From a bacterium (GTDB lineage Bacteria; Myxococcota_A; Polyangia; Nannocystales; Nannocystaceae), in assembly GCA_024742475.1 (NCBI GenBank), contig JANSYI010000019.1:1-64000 (forward strand): a stretch of 64,000 bases of DNA, given 5' to 3'. The notes beneath the pieces are model-generated. The model searched no databases and was not told the origin of the DNA. It saw only the letters and a program-made list of their open reading frames with translations. Shown in pieces: positions 40,701 through 48,847 of the stretch. A program made the translations under genes and the position numbers. Position 1 is the first letter of the stretch, and every line of letters starts with the position of its first letter.

Positions 40701-42416
40701 GAGATGCCTCGCAGCTCTTGGGAGGACTACAGCAAGGACGTGATCTCCGAGGGCGGAGGCGTGTACAGCCGCAAGGCCAAGGAACTCGACCTCAGCCCCA
40801 AGGTGCGCGCGCTGCTCGGCTTCGGTCCCGACGAGCCCGTCAGCGGCGACAAGGCGATCAGCGCGGTGATGAAGCTCGACGTGGATCTACTGTGGATGGG
40901 CGGTATCGGCACCTACGTCAAGGCGAAGGACGAGAGCAACGCCGAGGTCGGCGACAAGGCCAACGACTCGGTACGCGTCAACGCCAACGAGCTGGGCTGC
41001 CGCGTGCTCGGTGAAGGGGCCAACCTCGCCATCACCGACCGCGGCCGGGTCGAGTTCGCCAAGCGCGGGGGCGAGAACTACAACGCCTTCCTCGACAACT
41101 CCGGCGGGGTCGACGTCTCGGACCATGAGGTCAACATCAAGATCCTCTTCGCGCCGCTGCTGCTCGCCGGCTCGGTGTCTCGAGACGCCCGCAACGCGCT
41201 GCTCGAGGACTGCGAGGACGAGGTCGTGCAGATGGTCCTCGAGAACAACCGCTCACAGAGCCGGATGGTCTCGTTCGACGTCCGTCGCAGCTGTCAGGAC
41301 GTGTTCCGCTACTACCGCGCGCTCGAGTTCCTCGCGGCCAAGGTTCCGTTCAACCCCGACATGTTCGCGATGCCCGGTGAGGAGGAGCTGCACAGCCGGG
41401 CTCGGCGCGGGCACGGGCTGTACAAGCACGAGGCGGCGGTGCTTTGCGCCCACGCCAAGATGCTCGCGTACCGTGAGCTGCTCGAGGACGAGCCGCTCCC
41501 CGAGGGGCTCGTGCGCCGTATGGTGGTCGAGTACTTCCCCAAGCGCGTGCTCGAGCTCGCCGGTGAGGACGCGGTGAACAACCACCTGCTGCACCGCGAG
41601 ATCGGCACGACGATGCTGGTCAACCACATCGTCGAGAACGCCGGGGGGAGCATGCTCGCCGAGGTGGCGCTCGCGACCGGGTCGTCCACCCGCGACATCT
41701 CCTTGGCCTACATGCACGCCTCGGCGGCGTGCGAGTGGGAGACGCTGTGCGCCGAGCTGTACGCCTCGGAGACGTCCAAGACCCAGCCGGCGATCTATCG
41801 CTCGATGAAGCTGGCCCAGACGTGGCTCGAGGACGCGACGTACTACCTGCTCGACCAGATGCCGCTCCCGCCGATGGACGACGAGGCGGCGCGCAAGACC
41901 GCCTCGCTGTTGTCCCATGTCGACGATGCGCTTCCGGCCGGCTCCTCGCGACGCACCGCAGCTCGCACCGCGCGGCTCGTCGAAGCGGGTGTCCCCAGCT
42001 CGCTGGCAGGACGCCTCGTTCGGCTGCGCTACCTGACGCCCGTGCTCGACGCGGTCCGGCTCGCGATGCTGCTGGGGCGTACGCCCGAGGAGTGGCTGCA
42101 GCTGCGGCTGAAGGTCACGGACGTGATGGGCTTTCTCTACCTCAACCAGGCGATCGACCACATGGAGATTTCGTCGCACTGGGACGGCCCGGCCGTCAAT
42201 GCACTGCGCCGGCAGCTCAACTTCCACCTGCACAAGCTCATGCGCCTGGTCGAAGGCGACGACGTTGCGGGCATGGTCGAGAAGTACAACCTCGGCGACT
42301 TCAACGATCGCATCCGCGAGGAGGTCGACACCGGCGTGACGATCTCGGGCCTGGTGATGCTCGACGACTGGCTGCGACGCGTCCTGCCGCCGCTCACGAC
42401 GATCGCGAAGGCCTGA
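37701..42416 (+). CDS. NAD-specific glutamate dehydrogenase, large (about 180 kDa) type
   Basis: A 1571-residue enzyme of the L-GDH/GdhB family that oxidatively deaminates glutamate to 2-oxoglutarate. N-terminal ACT-like regulatory regions cover about 1-600. The catalytic core has VHLRGGRVARGGLRFSDR, the substrate lysine region with Lys818 in VPMGAKGGFV, and the NAD-binding domain with GIGVGDMSGDVFGNG-type glycine motif. A long C-terminal helical region completes it. Length fits the 1500-1650-residue family. ATG 37701 is chosen (MSARQLTSRLILEVQKAV); ATG 37632 upstream is less likely. It overlaps convergent purN by 23 bp. Confidence 0.95.
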   Translation: MSARQLTSRLILEVQKAVSSFAPRREDTDREQLSALARDVLGSVDVRDLKRVTPETLVGELEDLLSLMRERKRGEIKVSAHRAGDVLVIETCLDDQPFLVSTLRAALANEQYEIKSFFNAIVRVRRNPAGRSLAIGSGNAESLMRVEVSTRTSEDEGVPEGVIERIEKRLKLAQAMVLDFSSMVKRIDEVADSYFAAASMERGEVATGLREAEELLRWLCDESFVLLAVEEYDASGALQTAWGTSRIHQPERDDALVAAAAKGEGRQVRYQRSGVESPVHRAGKLGHFLVTVFSDDGKPSGCLIIDGLFTYKALHTPPEQIPVIRRTLEDLLTDGKVSTHSNRGKNITNAFNSLPLEYLLIQDRESIWELTDQILRAEAEGGSDVHIRIGEQARFAFVVVALPRWQFSEELRQEVQSILLEDLMGTYADYGVYIDRYDNAVIHYYVTGVGPLREVDTEQLRTKVLAHARSWSDRLGEAAAAVDEGRKDELVEIYTDAFNDEHKRRCSVRRIEGDIRCLERLRTHELDIDCDLYASEFGDNPGSLNLRIFSREALNLSRELPVITNFGFEVVDEYSRDISIAHLPTIDMDNFRFDVRPDRIGQIMGRRNGIVSALRDVFAGRVGDDDLNRLIVVSELGARDVEILRAIVAYLHQLQVPFGSDVIRQVLVDHAPLAQALVGWLSARFDPGQQSSDLRESSEAALAAELRQVTDYTADRVLAAVAEVVRAVRRTNAYVAEEGKALAFKIATETLSFGRDPKPFREIWVYHPDFEGVHLRGGRVARGGLRFSDRPDDFRTEIHGLMATQMVKNVLIVPMGAKGGFVLRNPPAERDALRAAGDAFYKRFIGALLSITDNVVDGVAKHPEGIIPFDEGEDPYLVVAADKGTAHLSDTANAISADQGFWLDDAFASGGSNGYDHKKTGITARGAWEVSKRSFRELGIDPEADEITAIGVGDMSGDVFGNGLLRSKTIKLIAAFNHMHVFVDPDPDPAKSFEERKRLFEMPRSSWEDYSKDVISEGGGVYSRKAKELDLSPKVRALLGFGPDEPVSGDKAISAVMKLDVDLLWMGGIGTYVKAKDESNAEVGDKANDSVRVNANELGCRVLGEGANLAITDRGRVEFAKRGGENYNAFLDNSGGVDVSDHEVNIKILFAPLLLAGSVSRDARNALLEDCEDEVVQMVLENNRSQSRMVSFDVRRSCQDVFRYYRALEFLAAKVPFNPDMFAMPGEEELHSRARRGHGLYKHEAAVLCAHAKMLAYRELLEDEPLPEGLVRRMVVEYFPKRVLELAGEDAVNNHLLHREIGTTMLVNHIVENAGGSMLAEVALATGSSTRDISLAYMHASAACEWETLCAELYASETSKTQPAIYRSMKLAQTWLEDATYYLLDQMPLPPMDDEAARKTASLLSHVDDALPAGSSRRTAARTARLVEAGVPSSLAGRLVRLRYLTPVLDAVRLAMLLGRTPEEWLQLRLKVTDVMGFLYLNQAIDHMEISSHWDGPAVNALRRQLNFHLHKLMRLVEGDDVAGMVEKYNLGDFNDRIREEVDTGVTISGLVMLDDWLRRVLPPLTTIAKA

Positions 42417-42981
42417 CGAACACCTCGTCGAGCACGCGCCAGTACAGGTCGTGCTCGGCGGCGAGGACCCGCTCCCCGAGCGATCGCGGTGTGTCGCCCG
42501 GCAGCACCGGCACGGGGCGGAAGCCGAGCGTCGCGCCCTCGTCGTACTCGGCGGTGACGCGATGCACGGTGGGACCGGACTGCGTGCGTCCAGCCTCGAG
42601 CACCGCGGCGTGCACGTGCTCGCCGAACATGCCGCGGCCGCCGAAGTCGGGCAGGGGCCCTGGGTGGATGTTGACCGCGCGTCCCTCGTAGGCCGAGACC
42701 ACCCTGGGGTCGAGCTTCTTCATGTACCCGGCGAGCACGAGGACGTCGGTGTTCGCGGCGGACAGCGCCTCGAGCAGAGCGGCCCCCTCGTCGGCGTGGG
42801 TCTTCCCGCTGATGTGGGCGCAGGGGATGCCGTGGGTCTGCGCGTACGAGAGCACCCCGGCGCTCGAGTTGTTCGAGACGACCAAACCGAGCGTCGCGTC
42901 GAGGTCGCCCCGGGCGACGGCGTCGGCAATCGCGGCGACGTTGGATCCACGACCCGAGGCGAGGGCGGTGAGGCGAAGCAC
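42394..42981 (-). CDS. purN: Phosphoribosylglycinamide formyltransferase 1
   Basis: A 195-residue folate-dependent GAR transformylase, the third step of purine synthesis. It starts LTALASGRGSN, has VSNNSSAGVL, and the catalytic block NIHPGPLPDFGGRGM with Asn, His and, further on, SGPTVHRVTAEYDEG (catalytic Asp). Length is typical. GTG 42981 is preceded by TTGACC-N17-GAAGCT-N6, nearly the same element as before purH. It is divergent from hslV with 77 bp between start codons and overlaps the glutamate dehydrogenase gene at its 3-prime end. Confidence 0.95.
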   Translation of the reverse strand: MLRLTALASGRGSNVAAIADAVARGDLDATLGLVVSNNSSAGVLSYAQTHGIPCAHISGKTHADEGAALLEALSAANTDVLVLAGYMKKLDPRVVSAYEGRAVNIHPGPLPDFGGRGMFGEHVHAAVLEAGRTQSGPTVHRVTAEYDEGATLGFRPVPVLPGDTPRSLGERVLAAEHDLYWRVLDEVFVRPSRSS

Positions 42982-42987
42982 GGCGGA

Positions 42988-43016
42988 AGCTTCGGGGGGC
43001 GCGCCGCCGAGGTCAA
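42988..43016 (-). promoter_or_regulatory. purN promoter, TTGACC-N17-GAAGCT, leaderless geometry
   Basis: On the minus strand TTGACC (43016-43011), 17-bp spacer, GAAGCT (42993-42988), then exactly 6 bp to GTG 42981. The arrangement copies that of purH. Confidence 0.55.
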
Positions 43017-43046
43017 CCGCGCGGTCGGATTGGCGCCACGGCGCCG

Positions 43047-43052
43047 TATACT
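43047..43052 (+). promoter_or_regulatory. -10 hexamer TATACT, 6 bp before hslV
   Basis: A near-consensus TATACT ends exactly 6 bp before ATG 43059. The divergent purN promoter occupies the rest of the 77-bp gap. Confidence 0.6.
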
Positions 43053-43058
43053 CCGGCC

Positions 43059-43625
43059 ATGGCGGACTCGTCAGGTCCCGAGATTCGTTCGACCACCGTG
43101 CTTTGCGTCCGGCACGGGGGCCAGGTTGCCCTCGGCGCCGATGGCCAGGTCTCGATGGGCAACACGATCATGAAGGGCAGCGCTCGCAAGCTGCGGACGC
43201 TCGCGCGGGGCCAGATCCTCGGCGGGTTCGCCGGCTCGGCCGCCGATGGGCTCACGTTGTTCGAGCTGCTCGAAGGCAAGCTCGAGAAGGTCGGCGGCAA
43301 CTTCACGCGCGCGTGCGTGGAGCTGGCCAAGGACTGGCGGCTCGAGCGGCGGTATCGCCAGCTCGAGGCGCTGATGATCGTCTGCGACGCCGAGCGGTCG
43401 CTGCTGCTCTCGGGGACCGGCGACGTGATCGAGGCCGACGACGGCGTGCTCGCGATCGGCTCGGGCGGCAACTTCGCCCTGGCCGCCGCGCGGGCGTTGC
43501 TTCGTCACACCGACATGACGGCCCAGCAGGTGGTCGAGGAGGCGCTGCGGGTGGCCGGAGAGATCTGCGTGTTCACCAACCTCGAGCACACCGTGCTCAC
43601 GCTCGACGCGGGAGGCCAGTCATGA
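43059..43625 (+). CDS. hslV: HslV protease subunit
   Basis: A 188-residue T1-family threonine protease, the proteolytic core of HslUV. The catalytic N-terminal Thr of the mature enzyme is Thr12 in RSTTVLCVRHGG, implying removal of an 11-residue propeptide, longer than the single Met of E. coli HslV. MIVCDAERSLLLSGTGDVIE and AIGSGGNFALAAARALL are typical. Its stop overlaps the hslU start in ATGA. ATG 43059 has TATACT 6 bp upstream. Confidence 0.97.
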   Translation: MADSSGPEIRSTTVLCVRHGGQVALGADGQVSMGNTIMKGSARKLRTLARGQILGGFAGSAADGLTLFELLEGKLEKVGGNFTRACVELAKDWRLERRYRQLEALMIVCDAERSLLLSGTGDVIEADDGVLAIGSGGNFALAAARALLRHTDMTAQQVVEEALRVAGEICVFTNLEHTVLTLDAGGQS

Positions 43626-45001
43626 GCGTCGACACCAAGACGTTCACCCCTCGCCGGGTGGTCGAGGAGCTCGACCGCTTCATCATCGGACAGCACGCGG
43701 CCAAGCGCGCCGTCGCGATTGCGATGCGCAACCGGTGGCGACGGCAGATGGTGCCCGAGCCCATGCGCGAGGAGATCTCGCCCAAGAACATCATCATGGT
43801 CGGGCCGACCGGCGTGGGAAAGACCGAAATTGCCCGCCGCTTGGCGCGGCTGACCGGCGCACCGTTCGTGAAGGTCGAGGTCAGCAAGTTCACCGAGGTC
43901 GGCTACGTCGGCCGGGATGTCGACTCGGTCGTGCGCGATCTGGTCGAGTCGGCCGTGCAGATCGTGCAAGCCGAGATGGAGCGTTCGGTCCGGGGCAAGG
44001 CCACGGAGCGGGCCGAGGAGCGGGTGCTCGATCTGCTCCTGCCGCCCTCGCAGGACGCCGGGCGCAGCTACACCGACCGCCCCGGTGAGCCGGCCTCGGG
44101 CGGCAGCGCGACGCGCGAGAAGCTGCGCGGCCTTCTGCGGGCCGGCAAGCTCGACGACCGCGAGGTCGAGGTCGAGCTCACCGACACGGGGGGCACCCCC
44201 CTGGGTGGCCTCGGAGGGCCCGGAGGCGGGCCGCCGGGCATGGATCTGGGCGCGCAGATGCAGCAGCTCAAGGACATGTTCGGCCAGTTCGGCCGCAAGA
44301 AGACGGCGCGCACCGTCACCGTCGGGGAGGCGCTCGAGCTGCTCGCCGACGAGGAGGCGTCCTCGCTGGTGGACAGGGACGCCGTCTCCAAGGAGGCCGT
44401 CTCGCGGACCGAGCAGCTCGGCGTCGTCTTCCTCGACGAGATCGACAAGATCTGCAGCCGAGAGAAGGTCGGCAGCGGGGACATCTCGCGCGAAGGTGTC
44501 CAGCGCGACCTGCTGCCGCTCGTGGAGGGCTCGACCGTGCCCACGCGCTATGGCCCGGTGCGGACCGACCACGTGCTGTTCATCGCGGCAGGGGCCTTCC
44601 ACCTCTCGAGCGTGAGCGACCTGATCCCCGAGCTGCAGGGTCGCTTTCCGATCCGCGTCGAGCTTCGCTCGCTCGAGGTGGGGGACTTCGTTCGGATCCT
44701 GCGCGAGCCCGACAACTCGCTGCTCAAGCAGTACGCGGCGCTGCTGGACACCGAGGGCGTGCAGCTGGTGTTCGACGATGGGGCGATCGAGGCGATCGCC
44801 GACACGGCGTGGAAGGCCAACGCCACGCTCGAGAACATCGGGGCGCGCCGGCTTCACACCGTGCTCGAGCGGGTACTCGAGGAGCTGAGCTTCGAGGCCA
44901 GCGAGGTCGGCGCTCAGGAGATCCGCATCACCGCCGAGTACGTCACGCAGCGTGTCGGCGACCTGCTCGAGGATCAGGACCTCTCACGCCACATTCTGTG
45001 A
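43622..45001 (+). CDS. hslU: HslU ATPase subunit
   Basis: A 459-residue AAA+ unfoldase partner of HslV. It opens with FTPRRVVEELDRFIIGQHAAKRAVAIAMRNRWRR-type sequence (landmarks at 8-41), Walker A VGPTGVGKTEIARR near 60-70, GYVGRDVDSVVRDL, an intermediate domain with a Gly/Pro-rich insert (about 195-225), Walker B VVFLDEIDKIC and the C-terminal ISRHIL-like end DLSRHIL needed to dock HslV. Start ATG 43622 overlaps the hslV stop by 4 bp. The 3-prime end overlaps the convergent methyltransferase gene by 18 bp. Confidence 0.97.
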   Translation: MSVDTKTFTPRRVVEELDRFIIGQHAAKRAVAIAMRNRWRRQMVPEPMREEISPKNIIMVGPTGVGKTEIARRLARLTGAPFVKVEVSKFTEVGYVGRDVDSVVRDLVESAVQIVQAEMERSVRGKATERAEERVLDLLLPPSQDAGRSYTDRPGEPASGGSATREKLRGLLRAGKLDDREVEVELTDTGGTPLGGLGGPGGGPPGMDLGAQMQQLKDMFGQFGRKKTARTVTVGEALELLADEEASSLVDRDAVSKEAVSRTEQLGVVFLDEIDKICSREKVGSGDISREGVQRDLLPLVEGSTVPTRYGPVRTDHVLFIAAGAFHLSSVSDLIPELQGRFPIRVELRSLEVGDFVRILREPDNSLLKQYAALLDTEGVQLVFDDGAIEAIADTAWKANATLENIGARRLHTVLERVLEELSFEASEVGAQEIRITAEYVTQRVGDLLEDQDLSRHIL

Positions 45002-46036
45002 GGCCCACGCGGGGAGGGTTCTGCCCCGCTCGCGCCAGCGTGCGGCCTCGTCGTGGTCGCCCGCGCGCTCGCACGCCGCGGCGACCGACACGCACAGCGC
45101 TCGGTGCCCGGCTTCGGTGCGGCAGCCCTCGGCGACTTTGACCGCCGCGCGCAGGGCCGCTGGCGTGGGGCCACGGTCGGCCAGGAACCGCTTGAACAGC
45201 AGGCGGCCGTCGTTCTCGCGCAGGCGCCGGATGAGCGAGGACGCCGCGTCGGCGCTGACGTCGTGCACGACCGGATCTCCACGCTCGCACACCGCGAACA
45301 GCGAGCGACCGTCCTCCCAAATGGCCGCCGAGAGGCCCGCCGCGGCGCATACCCGACGCAGGGCCGCGCGGGTGAAGCCGACGGGGGTGTCCAGCCGGAG
45401 CTTGTGCGGGAAGGTCGACCCGGCGCACTCGACGACGTTGGACACGCCCAGCAAGATGTGTCCCCCAGGAGCGAGCCGCTGCCGAAGGGCACGCAGGTGC
45501 TCGGCGGGCGCCGCGAAATGATCGAGCAGGTCGAACTCGGCGATGATGTCGAACCCTCCCGCGTCCATCGACTCCACCGTCGAGGCCTGTACGGCGACGC
45601 CTCGACTCGCCGCGGCGTCCCTCCAGGGCAGCCAGGGCTCGAGCGCGGTCACGCGGAGGCTTCGGTACCGGGCGAGCGCGGCCTCGACGAACGCACCCTG
45701 TCGGCATCCGACCTCGAGGACCGAGGGCGAGAGGGTGTCTCCGACTCGGAGCGCGGCACGAAGTGCCTGGAGCTTCGCCTCGAGCCGGTTGCGCTCAGCG
45801 TCGGCGTCGATGCGCCGGATCGATCCGTCGTCGCGCTCGACGAGCTCGGCGCGAGGTGGCCCGCCCCAGACCCTCGCCCTGTAGTGGTCGATGACGCGGC
45901 CTGGCTCTGCCTCGGTCGCCATACACGTACACGATCCACACACGATGACGGACATGCCCTCTACGGTCAGGGACGGGTTCGCGGAGCGATCGTGCAGGGG
46001 CTCGTTGCAGGACGGGCAAGACGAAGGGAGCGCCAT
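44984..46036 (-). CDS. Class I SAM-dependent methyltransferase with N-terminal zinc-ribbon-like Cys pairs
   Basis: A 350-residue protein. Residues 7-40 carry two CxxC pairs (CPSC and CGSC), a probable zinc ribbon. Residues about 105-235 are a Rossmann methyltransferase: motif I SVLEVGCRQGAFVEAAL, the acidic residue in VTALEPWLPW, and FDLLDHFAAPAEHLRAL. A C-terminal helical domain follows. The combination resembles methyltransferases acting on sugars or small molecules (Methyltransf_13/14 type), but the substrate is unknown. ATG 46036 is used because it starts the zinc-ribbon region; upstream open frame to 46222 is Arg-rich and unlike coding sequence. It overlaps hslU by 18 bp. Confidence 0.8.
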   Translation of the reverse strand: MALPSSCPSCNEPLHDRSANPSLTVEGMSVIVCGSCTCMATEAEPGRVIDHYRARVWGGPPRAELVERDDGSIRRIDADAERNRLEAKLQALRAALRVGDTLSPSVLEVGCRQGAFVEAALARYRSLRVTALEPWLPWRDAAASRGVAVQASTVESMDAGGFDIIAEFDLLDHFAAPAEHLRALRQRLAPGGHILLGVSNVVECAGSTFPHKLRLDTPVGFTRAALRRVCAAAGLSAAIWEDGRSLFAVCERGDPVVHDVSADAASSLIRRLRENDGRLLFKRFLADRGPTPAALRAAVKVAEGCRTEAGHRALCVSVAAACERAGDHDEAARWRERGRTLPAWASQNVA

Positions 46037-46549
46037 GCCCGAGGACGCTGCAAGCTGCGGGCCCGCACGACGTCGACGCAGCGGCGGCCAGTTGGGCGCG
46101 TCGCGCCGCTGGGCGGGTGTCACAGCGTTGACGGGGCGCGGTTCTGCTCGGCCGCGATCCGTGAAACGCACGAAAGTGTCGACCGACGCGCCGGTGGCGA
46201 TGTTCGCGCCGCGCGTTCGCACGCGTAAAGTGTCGAAATGATTGGTCTTATGCGCCGGGTAAACAGTCCGTGCGCAACTTCGCCCTCGGTAGGTTTCTCA
46301 CGTTTTTATGTGAGTTTTTGCTTGCTGGACGGCAGGTTTTTGTGGATTCTTCCCTCGTCGTGGTGTCACGGTCGTGACCTGTTGTTTCGACCCCTCGCCA
46401 CTCGCACTTGCCTCGCAACGCAACAGTCACGCTTCCAACCCATTTCGAGAATGGGCGACCTCCGGGCCGAACAAGGGGAGCAGGAACCACGGGGACCGGT
46501 TCCGACCGCGCTGAGCGAGCCAACCACACCAAACCGCAAGGGACGAACA
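46037..46549. other. Non-coding region upstream of the first Cys-rich lipoprotein gene
   Basis: No convincing gene in 513 bp. A 10-bp direct repeat AAAGTGTCGA occurs at 46173-46182 and 46227-46236, each preceded by CGCACG. A hairpin CTCAC (46297-46301) / GTGAG (46310-46314) followed by TTTTT looks like a small terminator or attenuator. The DNA from about 46240 to 46340 is AT-richer than its surroundings. Confidence 0.5.
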
Positions 46550-47551
46550 ATGCACAAAAAGGTCTTGATTTCACTTCTGAGCTCCGCGCTCCTCGTCGTT
46601 GGCTGCGACTCCGAGGACAACGGCGGAACCGGCGCTGTCAGCGCCAGCAACTCCGGCGGCAACGAGACGGAGACCACCGATGGTTCCGACTCCTCCCCGA
46701 GCTCCGATTCCGACCCCACGGCCGGCTCCGAGTCCGACTCGATGACCACCGACCCCTCCGCGGGCTCGGACACCGACGACACCGGTGACTCGGACGACTC
46801 CGACACGGAAGACACCTCGGACACCAGCGAGACGGGCATCAGCTCCGGCTTCATCACCGACCCCGACGGCGGTGGCGTGAGCATCGAGTGCTCGATCTGG
46901 GACCAGGACTGCGCCGAAGGCGAGAAGTGCGCCCCGTGGGCCAACGACGGCGGAAGCGCCTGGAACGCGACTCGCTGCGTGCCGGTCGAGGCGGCTCCCG
47001 CTCAGCCCGGTGACACCTGCACCGTCGAGGGCTCCGGCGTGTCGGGCATCGACAGCTGCGACATCTCCTCGATGTGCTGGGACGTCGACCCCGAGACCAA
47101 CGAAGGCACCTGCGTCGCCTTCTGCACCGGCTCCGAGAACGCGCCGGTCTGCGACGACCCGACCACCAGCTGCTCGATCGCCAACGACGGCGTCCTCGTC
47201 CTCTGCCTGCCCACCTGCGACCCCCTGATTCAGGACTGCGCGGACGGCCAAGCGTGTTACCCGATCGACGACTCGTTCGTCTGTGCTCCCGATGCGTCGG
47301 GTGAAGACCAGGGCGCCGACAACGACCCGTGCGAGTTCATCAACGCGTGCGACGAGGGCAACATCTGCGTGAACCCGGACATCGTCGACGGCTGCCCCGC
47401 CGGCTCGACTGGCTGCTGCCAGGCCGTCTGCGACCTCTCGGAAGCCATGCCCGCGGGCTGCACCGGCAGCGAGACCTGCGAGCCCTGGTTCGAGGAAGGC
47501 AACGTGCCTCCCGGATACGAGGACGTCGGCGTCTGCGCGCTGCCCGTCTAA
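46550..47551 (+). CDS. Cys-rich lipoprotein, tandem paralogue 1
   Basis: A 333-residue predicted lipoprotein. Signal MHKKVLISLLSSALLVVGC has its lipobox Cys at 19. An Asp/Ser/Thr/Gly-rich linker (20-105) holds the cysteine-rich module away from the membrane. The module (about 108-333) has some 28 Cys and the blocks CSIWDQDCAEGEKC, PWANDGG, CTVEGSGVSG, IANDGVLVLCLP and CAPDASG. I know of no named function. The next gene encodes a close paralogue with the same blocks. ATG 46550 has AAGGGA about 8 nt upstream. A strong terminator follows. Confidence 0.85.
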   Translation: MHKKVLISLLSSALLVVGCDSEDNGGTGAVSASNSGGNETETTDGSDSSPSSDSDPTAGSESDSMTTDPSAGSDTDDTGDSDDSDTEDTSDTSETGISSGFITDPDGGGVSIECSIWDQDCAEGEKCAPWANDGGSAWNATRCVPVEAAPAQPGDTCTVEGSGVSGIDSCDISSMCWDVDPETNEGTCVAFCTGSENAPVCDDPTTSCSIANDGVLVLCLPTCDPLIQDCADGQACYPIDDSFVCAPDASGEDQGADNDPCEFINACDEGNICVNPDIVDGCPAGSTGCCQAVCDLSEAMPAGCTGSETCEPWFEEGNVPPGYEDVGVCALPV

Positions 47552-47586
47552 GGCTCGAGACATAGACCCCAGAGGGTCTACGAAGC

Positions 47587-47617
47587 GGCGAGGGTTCTGC
47601 CCTCGCCGTTTTTCTTT
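47587..47617 (+). terminator. Rho-independent terminator after lipoprotein 1
   Basis: GGCGAGGG (47587-47594), loop TTCTG, CCCTCGCC (47600-47607), then GTTTTTCTTTT. Confidence 0.95.
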
Positions 47618-47690
47618 TGGTTCGGCCGCGCCCGGCGGCGAAAGCGAGCATGGGATGGTTATTTAAGTTAGGTTTGTTGTCATTTTTAAT

Positions 47691-47718
47691 TTGTTAGTTT
47701 TGAATGTCTTGCTATTAA
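47691..47718 (+). promoter_or_regulatory. AT-rich promoter of lipoprotein 2, TTGTTA-N16-TATTAA
   Basis: TTGTTA (47691-47696) and TATTAA (47713-47718) lie about 50 bp before ATG 47769. The block 47641-47700 has only 18 G/C in 60 bases (30 %), the lowest noted in the window. Confidence 0.55.
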
Positions 47719-47768
47719 AAGAAGGTCGGGCGCGGCGGCGGGAATCGCCCCGGCCCTGGAGACCAACG

Positions 47769-48731
47769 ATGAAAAAGACCTGGATTCTCGGTACTTTGAG
47801 TGCTTTCGTTTTCTGCTCGGCCGCGTGCGATCCCAAGGGGGACGAGGAGGGGCTCGTCGGGCAATCGGGCACCAGCGGTGACGACCCCGAGGGCGAGACC
47901 AATCCGGATATCGACGATGACGAGGACACCCTCGATCCGTCGGCGACCTCGGGCGCCGGCGAGACCGAGGGCGAGGACGAGACCGAAGGCGAGGACGAGA
48001 ACGACACCGAGGACGAGTGCAGCTTCCTGGGATGCGACACCGGCGAGACCGGCGTTGCGGCCGAGTGCGACCTGTGGTCGCAAGACTGCATGGACGGCGA
48101 GAAGTGCATGCCGTGGGCGAACGACGGCGGCAACTCGTGGAACGCGTCCAAGTGCACGCCTCTGACGTCGGCACCCGACCAGGCCGGTGACCCGTGCACG
48201 GTCGAGGGCAGCGGCGTCTCGGGTGTCGACTCGTGCGGGCCCGGGCTGATGTGCTGGAACGTCGACGAGGAGAACAGCGGCACGTGCGTCCCCTTGTGTC
48301 AGGGCTCGCAGGCCAACCCGCTGTGCGACAACATCGACGACACCTGCATCATCGCCAACGACGGATTCTTGCCGCTGTGCCTGCCCAACTGCGATCCCAT
48401 CGCGCAGGACTGCCCTGACGGCGAGGCGTGTTACCCCAGCGAGAACGGCTTCGTGTGTGCACCGGACGCCTCGGGCCCGGACCTGGGCGGCTACGCCGAG
48501 GCGTGCGAGTACACCAACGCGTGCGATCCAAGCTTGCTGTGTGTCGGTGCGCAGGCGGTCCCCGGCTGCGAGAGCGCCAACTGCTGCACGCACTACTGCG
48601 ACCTCTCCGAGGCCGAGCCGTCCGCGCTGTGTGGCGGGGTCGCCCAGGGACAAGAGTGCATCAGCTTCTTCCCCGAGGGGCAGGTCATCCCCGGCTACGA
48701 AGACGTCGGGTTCTGCACCATCCCCGAGTGA
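47769..48731 (+). CDS. Cys-rich lipoprotein, tandem paralogue 2
   Basis: A 320-residue predicted lipoprotein, paralogous to the product of the preceding gene. Signal MKKTWILGTLSAFVFCSAAC has the lipobox Cys at 20. An acidic Asp/Glu/Gly-rich linker precedes the Cys-rich module with CDLWSQDCMDGEKC, PWANDGG, CTVEGSGVSG, IANDGFLPLCLP and CAPDASG in the same order as paralogue 1. The linkers have diverged much more than the modules. ATG 47769 has GGAGA six bases upstream and its own AT-rich promoter. A long hairpin at 48788-48817 separates it from the convergent gene. Confidence 0.85.
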   Translation: MKKTWILGTLSAFVFCSAACDPKGDEEGLVGQSGTSGDDPEGETNPDIDDDEDTLDPSATSGAGETEGEDETEGEDENDTEDECSFLGCDTGETGVAAECDLWSQDCMDGEKCMPWANDGGNSWNASKCTPLTSAPDQAGDPCTVEGSGVSGVDSCGPGLMCWNVDEENSGTCVPLCQGSQANPLCDNIDDTCIIANDGFLPLCLPNCDPIAQDCPDGEACYPSENGFVCAPDASGPDLGGYAEACEYTNACDPSLLCVGAQAVPGCESANCCTHYCDLSEAEPSALCGGVAQGQECISFFPEGQVIPGYEDVGFCTIPE

Positions 48732-48787
48732 GGCCGGCCGAGGGGGAGCCTGCGTGGCTCCCCGATCCCCTGTGCGAGACGTGCGAC

Positions 48788-48817
48788 GAAGGCGACACCA
48801 CCCCGGGTGTCGCCTTC
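48788..48817. terminator. Bidirectional hairpin terminator
   Basis: GAAGGCGACACC (48788-48799) and GGTGTCGCCTTC (48806-48817) form a perfect 12-bp stem with a 6-nt loop between two convergent genes. Confidence 0.85.
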
Positions 48818-48847
48818 TGCCTTTGGTTTGCGTCCAGCCGCAGCACG

